Positions 6,167 through 11,977 of a stretch of DNA of 12,398 nt are shown here, piece after piece. The notes beneath the pieces were generated by a model. It ran no database searches and was not told where the DNA came from. It was given only the letters and a program-made list of their open reading frames with translations. The translations under genes and the position numbers were made by a program. The first letter of the stretch is position 1. Each line of letters starts with the position of its first letter. Origin of the DNA: DATHSN01 sp035464115 (lineage in GTDB: Bacteria; Actinomycetota; Acidimicrobiia; Acidimicrobiales; SKKL01); contig DATHSN010000381.1 of NCBI GenBank assembly GCA_035464115.1, positions 1-12,398 of the forward strand, written 5' to 3'.

Positions 6167-7132
6167 GTGCCCGACCCCGCTGCCCCACCCGCCGCCGCCC
6201 ACGCGCCGCCCCGCTCGATCGCCTTCCTCGGACCAGAGGCGACCTTCACCCAGCAGGCGCTGCTCGGCGAGCACGACCTGGCCGGCCTCGAGATGCAGCC
6301 GCTGCCCACCATCGCCGACGTCCTCGCCGCCACCGCCGGTGGAGTCGTCGACCTGGGCTTCGTCCCCATCGAGAACGCCATCGAGGGCACGGTCAACGTC
6401 ACCCTCGACACCCTCACGTTCGAAGCCGACCTGCTCATCCAGCGCGAGGTCGTCATGGACGTGCAGCTCAACCTGCTGGGCCGCCCCGACGTCACCCTCG
6501 ACGACATCGAGCGGGTGGCGTCGTACCAGGTCGCCACCGCCCAGTGCCGACGGTTCCTGGCGAGCAGCCTGCCCCGGGCGACATCGGTGTCGGCCAACTC
6601 CACCGCCGAGGCCGCCCGCACCGTCGCCGAGGGCGACGACCCCCACCTGGCGGCCATCGGCACCGCGCTGGCCGCCGAGGTCTACGGCCTGAAGATCCTC
6701 GCCGCCGACATCGAGGACCACCCCGGCAACCAGACCCGCTTCCTGGTCGTCGCCCGCCACGGCATCCCCGCTCCCACCGGCCACGACAAGACCACGCTCG
6801 TCGTCTTCCAGCACGCCGACCGGCCCGGATCGCTGCTGTCGATCCTCCAGGAGTTCGCGGCGCGGGCCATCAACCTCACCAAGCTCGAGTCGCGGCCCAC
6901 CAAGCGGGGCCTCGGCGACTACTGCTTCATCGTCGACCTCGAGGGCCACGTGGCCGACGAGCTGGTGGCCGACTGCCTGCGCGACCTCAAGTCGAAGCAG
7001 GCCGACGTGAAGCTGCTCGGCTCGTACCCCGCCGCCGGCGCCCACGGCCCCGGCGTGCGCCGCGACGCCGAGGCGTCGTGGCGCGCCGCCGACGCCTGGA
7101 TCCGCGAGATCCGCGACCAGATCGCCCGGTAG
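6167..7132 (+). CDS. pheA: Prephenate dehydratase
   Basis: The enzyme converts prephenate to phenylpyruvate in phenylalanine synthesis in the cytosol. The 321-residue protein is a stand-alone monofunctional form without chorismate mutase. The dehydratase domain begins IAFLGPEATFTQQALL (18-33), continues with PIENAIEGTVN (67-77) and VSANSTAEAAR (141-151), and contains NQTRFLVV (188-195), whose Thr-Arg-Phe is the catalytic signature. An ACT regulatory domain follows (about 208-285), with the GSLL turn (221-224) and ESRP (241-244) that bind phenylalanine for feedback inhibition. GTG 6167 is preferred over ATG 6146 because it follows a TATCCT box by 8 nt; the extra seven residues from the ATG add nothing conserved. 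The TAG stop lies 10 bp before a serine tRNA and forms part of a candidate tRNA promoter. Confidence 0.93.
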   Translation: MPDPAAPPAAAHAPPRSIAFLGPEATFTQQALLGEHDLAGLEMQPLPTIADVLAATAGGVVDLGFVPIENAIEGTVNVTLDTLTFEADLLIQREVVMDVQLNLLGRPDVTLDDIERVASYQVATAQCRRFLASSLPRATSVSANSTAEAARTVAEGDDPHLAAIGTALAAEVYGLKILAADIEDHPGNQTRFLVVARHGIPAPTGHDKTTLVVFQHADRPGSLLSILQEFAARAINLTKLESRPTKRGLGDYCFIVDLEGHVADELVADCLRDLKSKQADVKLLGSYPAAGAHGPGVRRDAEASWRAADAWIREIRDQIAR

Positions 7133-7135
7133 CCT
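7130..7135 (+). promoter_or_regulatory. Putative -10 box (TAGCCT) for tRNA-Ser(UGA), overlapping the pheA stop
   Basis: TAGCCT begins with the pheA TAG stop and ends 7 nt before the first base of the mature tRNA. With usual spacing transcription would start at the mature 5' end. No -35 is seen, and read-through from pheA is an alternative source of the tRNA. Confidence 0.4.
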
Positions 7136-7142
7136 CGCCCGT

Positions 7143-7227
7143 GGAGGGATGGCAGAGCGGACGATTGCGACGGTCTTGAAAACCGTTGAGGTGCAAGCCT
7201 CCGCGGGTTCGAATCCCGCTCCCTCCG
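7143..7227 (+). tRNA. tRNA-Ser (anticodon UGA)
   Basis: This is a class II tRNA of 85 nt. The acceptor stem pairs GGAGGGA (7143-7149) with TCCCTCC (7220-7226), and the discriminator is G7227. The anticodon stem ACGGT/ACCGT encloses the loop CTTGAAA with anticodon TGA. A long variable arm GAGG-TGCAAG-CCTC marks a serine tRNA, and the T arm is GCGGG-TTCGAAT-CCCGC. The 3' CCA is not encoded (CTG follows), so it must be added after transcription. It reads UCN serine codons. Confidence 0.96.
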
Positions 7228-7249
7228 CTGCGCGGCCCGCGGGACGGGT

Positions 7250-7264
7250 GGCCCCGGCGGGGCC
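7250..7264 (+). terminator. Small GC hairpin between the two serine tRNAs
   Basis: GGCCCC (7250-7255) and GGGGCC (7259-7264) form a 6-bp stem with a 3-nt loop. There is no T tract, so it would be at most a weak terminator or a processing boundary after the first tRNA. It ends just before the TAGGCT box of the second. Confidence 0.3.
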
Positions 7265-7266
7265 GC

Positions 7267-7272
7267 TAGGCT
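7267..7272 (+). promoter_or_regulatory. Putative -10 box (TAGGCT) for tRNA-Ser(GCU)
   Basis: TAGGCT lies 12 nt before the first base of the mature tRNA, giving an expected 5' leader of about 5 nt for RNase P to remove. No clear -35 is seen. The box suggests the second tRNA can be transcribed independently of the first. Confidence 0.45.
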
Positions 7273-7284
7273 CGGGGGCCACCT

Positions 7285-7378
7285 GGAGAGGTGCCGGAGT
7301 CCGGTCGAACGGGCCTCCCTGCTAAGGAGGTGCTGGGGGTAACCCTGGCCGTGGGTTCAAATCCCACCCTCTCCGCCA
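7285..7378 (+). tRNA. tRNA-Ser (anticodon GCU), CCA encoded
   Basis: This is a class II tRNA. The acceptor stem pairs GGAGAGG (7285-7291) with CCTCTCC (7368-7374), the discriminator is G7375, and CCA is encoded at 7376-7378. The anticodon stem CCTCC/GGAGG encloses CTGCTAA with anticodon GCT. A long variable arm containing GGG-GTAA-CCC marks a serine tRNA, and the T arm is GTGGG-TTCAAAT-CCCAC. It reads AGC and AGU codons. Its neighbour, unlike it, lacks an encoded CCA. Confidence 0.96.
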
Positions 7379-7388
7379 TCACCACGAA

Positions 7389-7426
7389 CGTGCGCCCTGG
7401 TGCTCTCCAGCCCGCCGGGGCGCACG
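7389..7426. terminator. Stem-loop between tRNA-Ser(GCU) and the convergent oxidoreductase gene
   Basis: CGTGCGCCC (7389-7397) and GGGCGCACG (7418-7426) are perfect 9-bp inverted copies. Inside the loop CTGG (7397-7400) and CCAG (7407-7410) can extend the structure. It lies in the 67-bp gap where the tRNA transcript meets the end of the minus-strand oxidoreductase gene, so it could serve both strands. It lacks a T tract, as is common in high-GC actinobacteria. Confidence 0.5.
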
Positions 7427-7445
7427 GTCGCGTCGGCCCTCCCCG

Positions 7446-9005
7446 TCAGCGCCGGGCGAGCACCACCTGGGCGGCGTTGCGGCCCGACGTGCCCCAGATG
7501 CCCGCGCCGGGGAACGTGGCCGCGCCGGTGAGGAACAGCCCGGGCACGGGGGTCTCGTAGCGGGTGAGCTCGCGCCCGCCCCGGCCGAGCAGCGCGGCGA
7601 CCGGCCCGCCGGCGAACGAGGTGGCGTAGCCGCGGGGCATGCCGAAGTCGGTCTCGTAGACGTCGGGGGTGACGGCCCGCCACCGCCGGACCGTGTCGGT
7701 GAACCCCGGCTCGAGCGCGGTGGCGAACACGTCGAGCCAGCGGGCCGGCTCGGGGCTGCCCGGCCACCCGCCCTCGAGCGCGTAGGGCGTGTAGAGCGCC
7801 TCGAGGCTGAGCACGTGGCCGCCGTCGGGGCCGGGCACCCGCAGGGTGTCGTCGACGACCGACGGGAAGTTGGCGAAGAAGATCGGGCGCTCGGCGACCC
7901 GCCCGGCGACCGACGCGGCATGGGCGCGGGCCACCTCACCCATGGTCGGGCCGAGGATCACCGTCGCCGCCAGCGGCTCGTCGATGCCGAGCTCGCGGAA
8001 CCGGTCGGTGTCGATCTGGCGGAACCGCGGCAGCTCGGACACGACCCCGTCGAGCTTGGACTCGTAGCCGTCGTGGGGGTGGCCGGCGGCCCACCGCTGC
8101 ACGAAGTCGCCGGCCGACGCGGGCGCGCCCCGCAGCCAGTGGACGATGGCCCGGCGGGGGTCGCAGGCCACGACCACCGCGGGGGCCTCGACGATGTCGC
8201 CGGCCTCGGTCTCGATGCCCCGGATCCGCTCGCCCTCGCAGAGGATGCCGGCGACGCGGGTGCCGGTGCGAACGGTCCCGCCGGCGGCGACGAGGGCGCC
8301 GTGCACCGCGTCGGTGAGGGCCCCGCTGCCACCGGCCGGTCGCCCGACCCCCGCCACGTGCTTGAGCGCGAACGAGAGCGCGGCGAGCCCCGAGCCCGGG
8401 ACGGTCGGCGGGAGGCCCCATGCGGCCGGCGACGCCGAGACCGCGGGCCCGAGCACCGCTTCGGACAGGAAGTAGCGGCGCAGCACGTCGGCGACCGACA
8501 TGCGGCTCCAGCGCAGCAGGGTGGCCACACCCTTGGCCCGCCGGGACGCGACCCGGCGCATCACCGGCCCGGCGGTGGGGGCGATGGTGGCCATCTCGAT
8601 GACCAGCTCGGCGACCGGGACGGCGTCGCGGACGTAGGCGCGGTAGCCGTCGACCTCACCGGGGTGGAAGGCGCGCAGGGCGTCGAGGGTGCGGTCGACG
8701 TCGTGCAGGACCGGCCACGCCGCCTCGCCGTGCCAGGGCAGCTGGATCTGCGCGGGGTCGACCTCGAGGTAGCGCAGGCCGTGGTCGGCGAGCCCCAGCT
8801 CGTCGGCGATGGGCGTGGTGCGCACCATGATGTGGTCGCAGTTGCAGATGTTGAAGCGGGCGCCGAGGTCGCTCACGGTGGAGGCGCACCCGCCGACCGA
8901 GTCGCGGGCCTCGACCACCAGCACGTCGAGGCCGGCCCGGGCCAGGTAGGCGGCGGCCACGAGCCCGTTGTGGCCCGCCCCGATGACGATCACGTCGTGG
9001 TCCAT
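7446..9005 (-). CDS. FAD-dependent oxidoreductase, phytoene desaturase/PYROXD2-like
   Basis: The 519-residue flavoprotein begins with VIVIGAGHNGLVAAAYLARAG (dinucleotide-binding GAGHNG at 9-14) and VVEARDSVGGCAST (30-43), where Glu32 should bind the FAD ribose. It ends with PGLFLTGAATFPGAGIWG (488-505) and GRNAAQVVL, the C-terminal FAD-closing motif of the phytoene-desaturase-like superfamily (COG1233). The full-length fit without gaps and the SGALTDAV segment resemble PYROXD2-type proteins. No carotenoid genes lie nearby, so carotenoid desaturation is not supported; the substrate is unknown. It looks soluble. The ATG has no ribosome binding site; CAGACT 8 nt upstream is a poor -10. It lies 46 bp downstream of the amidohydrolase gene on the same strand, so an operon is possible. 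It converges on tRNA-Ser(GCU). Confidence 0.85.
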   Translation of the reverse strand: MDHDVIVIGAGHNGLVAAAYLARAGLDVLVVEARDSVGGCASTVSDLGARFNICNCDHIMVRTTPIADELGLADHGLRYLEVDPAQIQLPWHGEAAWPVLHDVDRTLDALRAFHPGEVDGYRAYVRDAVPVAELVIEMATIAPTAGPVMRRVASRRAKGVATLLRWSRMSVADVLRRYFLSEAVLGPAVSASPAAWGLPPTVPGSGLAALSFALKHVAGVGRPAGGSGALTDAVHGALVAAGGTVRTGTRVAGILCEGERIRGIETEAGDIVEAPAVVVACDPRRAIVHWLRGAPASAGDFVQRWAAGHPHDGYESKLDGVVSELPRFRQIDTDRFRELGIDEPLAATVILGPTMGEVARAHAASVAGRVAERPIFFANFPSVVDDTLRVPGPDGGHVLSLEALYTPYALEGGWPGSPEPARWLDVFATALEPGFTDTVRRWRAVTPDVYETDFGMPRGYATSFAGGPVAALLGRGGRELTRYETPVPGLFLTGAATFPGAGIWGTSGRNAAQVVLARR

Positions 9006-9051
9006 CGCCGGAGAGTCTGGCGCAGCCGTGTGTCGGTGAGGTTTCCCGGGC

Positions 9052-10377
9052 TCAGGCGCCGCCGTGACGCGTCCGGAGCTCGGCGGTGAGCTCGGCGGCG
9101 ATGGCCCGCTCGTCGCCCGTCACCAGCTCGCCGTCGCGCACGACCACCCGCCCGGCCACGACCACGTGGCGGGGGCGGCGCCCGGGGGCGGCCCACACCA
9201 ACCCGGCCAGCGGGTCGGCGACGCCGGCGTCGGCGACCCCGGTGACGTCGTAGCAGCACAGGTCGGCGGCGGCGCCGGGTTCGAGCGATCCCAGCTCCGG
9301 GCGGCCGAGCCCCGCGGCCGATCCCGCGGTGGCCAGGGTGAGCACCTCGCGGGCGGTGAGGCCCCGCCCGGTGAGCGGCGCCACCTGCAGGGCGAGGCGG
9401 GCGTCGGCGAGCAGGTGCCCGGCGTCGTTGGATCCCCCGCCGCTCGTGCCCAGCCCGACGACCACGCCGGCGTCGAGCAGGGCGCCGACCTCGGCGACAC
9501 CCCACCCGAGGGGAAGGTCGCAGCCGGGGGCGTGGGTGGCGGTGACCCCGGCGCCGACGAGCCGGTGGCGCTCGCCCGGGGTGATCTCGCACAGGTGGGC
9601 GAGGGTGACGTCGGGGGCCAGCCACCCCCACTCGTCGAGCAGGTCGAGGGGTCGCCGCCCGTAGCGCTCGGCCGCCCGCTCGACGTCGACCTGCTCGTTG
9701 GCCTGGGTGCGCCGCCGCAGACCGTGGCGGGCGGCCACCTCGGCCAGCGCGGCGAAGGTCTCGCGACGGTCGCTGTGCACCCCGGCCGGGCCGACCGCCA
9801 GCTGCACCATGCCGTCGGGGCGCAGCCCTGCGCCCCCGCCCGCCGATCCCAGCAGCGCCGGCACCATGGCCTCGACCGACGCGGCCGCCGGGTCGGGGTC
9901 GTCGCCGGCCGTGCCCCGCACGAAGACCAGGCGGGCGCCGAGCTCGTCGGCCGCGGCCACCGAGGCGGCGGCGAGGGCCACCGGGTCGACGCCGGGCGGC
10001 CAGGTGAGGTGGTGGTCGGCGACGGTGGTGACGCCGGCCAGCAGCGCCTCGGCCAGGCCCACCCGGGCGGCGAGGCACCCGAGCTCGGGATCGACCCGGC
10101 GGGCCCGGTACGCGGCGGCCATCACCCCGAGCCACTCCGACATCGGCACCCCCCGGGTGCCGGGGAGGGTGCGAAAGGCGCTCTGCAGCAGGTGGTGGTG
10201 GGCGTTGACCAGCCCGGGCACGACCACGCAGCCCGCGGCATCGAGCCGCTCGTCGGCGGGCTCGCGACCGGCGTCCGCGCCCACCCCGGCGACGACCCCG
10301 TCGGCCAGCGCCACCGTCGCGCCAGCCAGCTCGCGCGCTCCTGTCCACACCAGCTCGGCGTTCTCGACCCGCAGCAC
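9052..10377 (-). CDS. Amidohydrolase-superfamily protein, 8-oxoguanine deaminase/AtzB-like, metal site incomplete
   Basis: The 441-residue protein matches the chlorohydrolase/8-oxoguanine deaminase branch of the amidohydrolase superfamily in length and layout: a short beta domain, VPGLVNAHHHLLQSAF (53-68) and GVTTVADHHLTWPPG (115-129), then the TIM-barrel strands. The first-strand HxH pair (His60, His62) is present, as is the strand-6 histidine (His261 in LAHLCE). However, the strand-5 HLAE motif reads QANE (Gln225, Glu228) and the strand-8 GVDGSASND-type motif reads GTSGGGSND, with Ser312 in place of the metal-binding Asp. Two of the four usual ligands are therefore missing, and deaminase activity is doubtful. 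GTG 10377 is the only good start; the open frame further upstream is antisense to the next gene. It is probably cotranscribed with the FAD oxidoreductase downstream. No frameshift is visible, so it is not a plain pseudogene. Confidence 0.82.
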   Translation of the reverse strand: MLRVENAELVWTGARELAGATVALADGVVAGVGADAGREPADERLDAAGCVVVPGLVNAHHHLLQSAFRTLPGTRGVPMSEWLGVMAAAYRARRVDPELGCLAARVGLAEALLAGVTTVADHHLTWPPGVDPVALAAASVAAADELGARLVFVRGTAGDDPDPAAASVEAMVPALLGSAGGGAGLRPDGMVQLAVGPAGVHSDRRETFAALAEVAARHGLRRRTQANEQVDVERAAERYGRRPLDLLDEWGWLAPDVTLAHLCEITPGERHRLVGAGVTATHAPGCDLPLGWGVAEVGALLDAGVVVGLGTSGGGSNDAGHLLADARLALQVAPLTGRGLTAREVLTLATAGSAAGLGRPELGSLEPGAAADLCCYDVTGVADAGVADPLAGLVWAAPGRRPRHVVVAGRVVVRDGELVTGDERAIAAELTAELRTRHGGA

Positions 10378-10410
10378 CGGGTCATCTTCGCAGCCGCCGA
10401 CCCGAGCCGG

Positions 10411-10435
10411 GAGCACGCTGAGTGGCGACGTGCTC
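10411..10435. repeat. Inverted repeat in the divergent intergenic region (candidate operator)
   Basis: GAGCACG (10411-10417) and CGTGCTC (10429-10435) are perfect 7-bp arms separated by 11 bp, with centres 18 bp apart. They lie in the 114-bp gap between the divergent amidohydrolase and receiver-domain genes, which otherwise shows only a ribosome binding site. Dimeric repressor binding or a stem-loop in the leader of the receiver gene are both possible. Confidence 0.4.
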
Positions 10436-10481
10436 AACCCGCGGCCACGGACAGCCGATGAGGAGATGGCGACCCCATCCG

Positions 10482-10486
10482 GGAGG
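10482..10486 (+). promoter_or_regulatory. Ribosome binding site (GGAGG) of the receiver-domain gene
   Basis: GGAGG is 5 nt before the ATG at 10492. It is the only strong Shine-Dalgarno sequence in the window and fixes this start. It implies a leadered mRNA, unlike the neighbouring genes; no clear promoter for it could be picked out. Confidence 0.75.
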
Positions 10487-10491
10487 GCGGC

Positions 10492-11019
10492 ATGGAGAGT
10501 GACGGGAGCATCACCATCGACCTCGACGACGACGACCTCGGCGCGGCCGGCGGTCCGGCGATCACCCGGATCGCCTACGGACGCCACCTGCGCGTCCTGT
10601 TGGTCGACGATCGCCACGAGTCGGTGGAGCGCTTCGTCCACTCGGCGGCCGACAGCGTGCTCGACGTCCGCCTCGAGGTGGTCGACGACGTCGGTGCCGC
10701 CCTCGACCGGCTCCGCCGCGCCACCCGCAAGAGCCAGCGGCGCCACGCCCCCGACATCGTGGTCGCCAACCTCACCGACGCCGACAACCACCGGCTCCTC
10801 GCCGACCTCCGCGACGACCCCGACCTCGACGTCCCGGTCGTGGTCCTCACCCGGGCGGCGGGCGCCGACGCGGAGCGCCGGTCGTTCGCGCTGGGCGCGG
10901 CCGGGCACCTGGTGTCGCCCACCGGCGACTACGAGCGGGTGGCGCTGATCCACGCCCTGCCCGACTACGTGCCGCGCGCCCGCGCCGCCCACGCCCAGCT
11001 CGAGGCCAACCAGGGCTGA
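10492..11019 (+). CDS. Orphan receiver-domain protein (pseudo-receiver, Rcp1-like)
   Basis: The 175-residue protein is a CheY-like receiver without an output domain. RVLLVDDRHES (34-44) supplies the acidic pair Asp39-Asp40. PVVVLTRA (115-122) supplies the conserved Thr120. GAAGHLVSP (135-143) and DLRDDPDLDVP (105-115) match the Rcp1/cyanobacterial-type response regulators with long spacing between the first aspartates and the acceptor. The expected phospho-acceptor Asp in the D-L-V-L-L-D-L motif is Asn93 (DIVVANL), and the switch Lys is Ser142, so ordinary phosphorylation is unlikely. An acidic N-terminal tail (IDLDDDDL, 9-16) precedes the fold. No histidine kinase is adjacent. It is divergent from the amidohydrolase gene and 34 bp upstream of the creatininase-family gene. 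Its role is unknown; a phosphorylation-independent binding or adaptor module is a reasonable guess. Confidence 0.78.
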   Translation: MESDGSITIDLDDDDLGAAGGPAITRIAYGRHLRVLLVDDRHESVERFVHSAADSVLDVRLEVVDDVGAALDRLRRATRKSQRRHAPDIVVANLTDADNHRLLADLRDDPDLDVPVVVLTRAAGADAERRSFALGAAGHLVSPTGDYERVALIHALPDYVPRARAAHAQLEANQG

Positions 11020-11040
11020 TCCACCCAGGGTCCCGACCAG

Positions 11041-11046
11041 TACCGT
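11041..11046 (+). promoter_or_regulatory. Putative -10 box (TACCGT) for the creatininase-M20 operon
   Basis: TACCGT is 7 nt upstream of the ATG at 11054, with no ribosome binding site between, giving a leaderless layout. It lies in the 34-bp gap after the receiver gene, so the creatininase-family gene may have its own promoter. No clear -35 is seen. Confidence 0.5.
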
Positions 11047-11053
11047 TGCGGTC

Positions 11054-11977
11054 ATGGCCCCTCCCCCCAGCCGCCGCCTCGCCGAGCTGCGGGCCCCCCA
11101 GGTGGGCACCCTCGTCGGATCGCGCTCGATCCTGGTGCAACCCGTGGGCGCCATCGAGCAGCACGGCCCCCACCTCCCGCTCGCCACCGACCTGCTCATC
11201 GCCGAGGCGTGCGCCGACGCCCTCGTCGATCGCCACGGCGACGAGCTCGACCTGTGGCTCCTCCCGCCGCTCGCCTACTCCAAGTCGAACGAGCACGCGT
11301 GGTCCTCGGGCACCATCTGGCTGTCGGCCAGCACCCTGTTGTCGGTGCTCGACGACCTCGGCCGGTGCGTCGCCATGCTGCCCACGCCCCGGGCGCCCAG
11401 CCCCAAGCTGGTGTTCCTCAACGGTCACGGCGGCAACTCGGCGCTGCTCAACGTGGCGTGCCGCGAGCTGCGCCTGCGCCACGGGCTCACCACCTTCCTC
11501 GCCCACCCCGGCGTGCCACCCGACCAGGGCGGCGAGTCGGCGCCCGGCGAGCACGGCATGGGCGTCCACGGTGGCCACGACGAGACGTCGATGGTGCTGC
11601 ACCTGCGCCCCGACCTGGTCGATCTCGGCGCGGCGCGGCGCAACGTGCCCGCCGCCCTGGTCGAGAACCGCCACGTGCGCTTCGGTGGCCGCGTGAGCTT
11701 CGGGTGGCTGTCCGACGACTTCGGCCCCGACGGGCTCATCGGCGACCCCACGGGGGCCACCGCAGCTCACGGTCAGCGCCTGGTCGAGGGCTCCATCGCC
11801 ACCCTGGCCGAGGCGTTCCGTGAGATCGCCGACTTCGAGCTGCCCACCGACCACGACACCCCGGTGGGCCCGTCGCCCGCGCCCGCCTCGCTCGAGGCCC
11901 ACCGCCGCGAGCTCGAGGCGCTCACCGGCGGGAACCGCACCGACCCCAGGCCCGACACCGCGCCCGACGCCCCATGA
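11054..11977 (+). CDS. Creatininase-family amidohydrolase
   Basis: The 307-residue protein belongs to the creatininase/creatinine amidohydrolase family, which includes creatininase, MftE peptidases and pyrimidine deformylases. PVGAIEQHGPHLPLATD (30-46) holds the expected ligands Glu35, His37 and Asp46, and NGHGGN (123-128) holds His125. The HAGExETS motif reads HGGHDETS (172-179): Glu177 is kept but the preceding acidic position is His175. IGDPTGATA (229-237) is also typical. The C-terminal tail from about residue 265 is Pro/Asp-rich and probably flexible. NGHGGN, rather than the NGHYEN of true creatininase, argues against creatinine as substrate; no mycofactocin genes are nearby. ATG 11054 follows a TACCGT box by 7 nt. 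Its TGA overlaps the start of the M20 hydrolase gene (ATGA), so the two are coupled and probably act on one route for cyclic amide or ureide nitrogen. Confidence 0.87.
   Translation: MAPPPSRRLAELRAPQVGTLVGSRSILVQPVGAIEQHGPHLPLATDLLIAEACADALVDRHGDELDLWLLPPLAYSKSNEHAWSSGTIWLSASTLLSVLDDLGRCVAMLPTPRAPSPKLVFLNGHGGNSALLNVACRELRLRHGLTTFLAHPGVPPDQGGESAPGEHGMGVHGGHDETSMVLHLRPDLVDLGAARRNVPAALVENRHVRFGGRVSFGWLSDDFGPDGLIGDPTGATAAHGQRLVEGSIATLAEAFREIADFELPTDHDTPVGPSPAPASLEAHRRELEALTGGNRTDPRPDTAPDAP

Noticed and set aside
7143..7445. tRNA pair as an integration site for a mobile element
   Set aside because: No integrase and no direct repeat of a tRNA 3' end is seen in the window, and the flanking genes are ordinary chromosomal genes.
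7815..9089. Long plus-strand frame of 424 residues opposite the FAD oxidoreductase
   Set aside because: Composition is Gly/Asp/His/Val-rich without motifs, typical of the antisense frame of a high-GC gene.
10378..11199. Minus-strand extension of the amidohydrolase to 715 residues
   Set aside because: It runs antisense through the receiver-domain gene into the creatininase-family gene. The amidohydrolase fold starts at GTG 10377.
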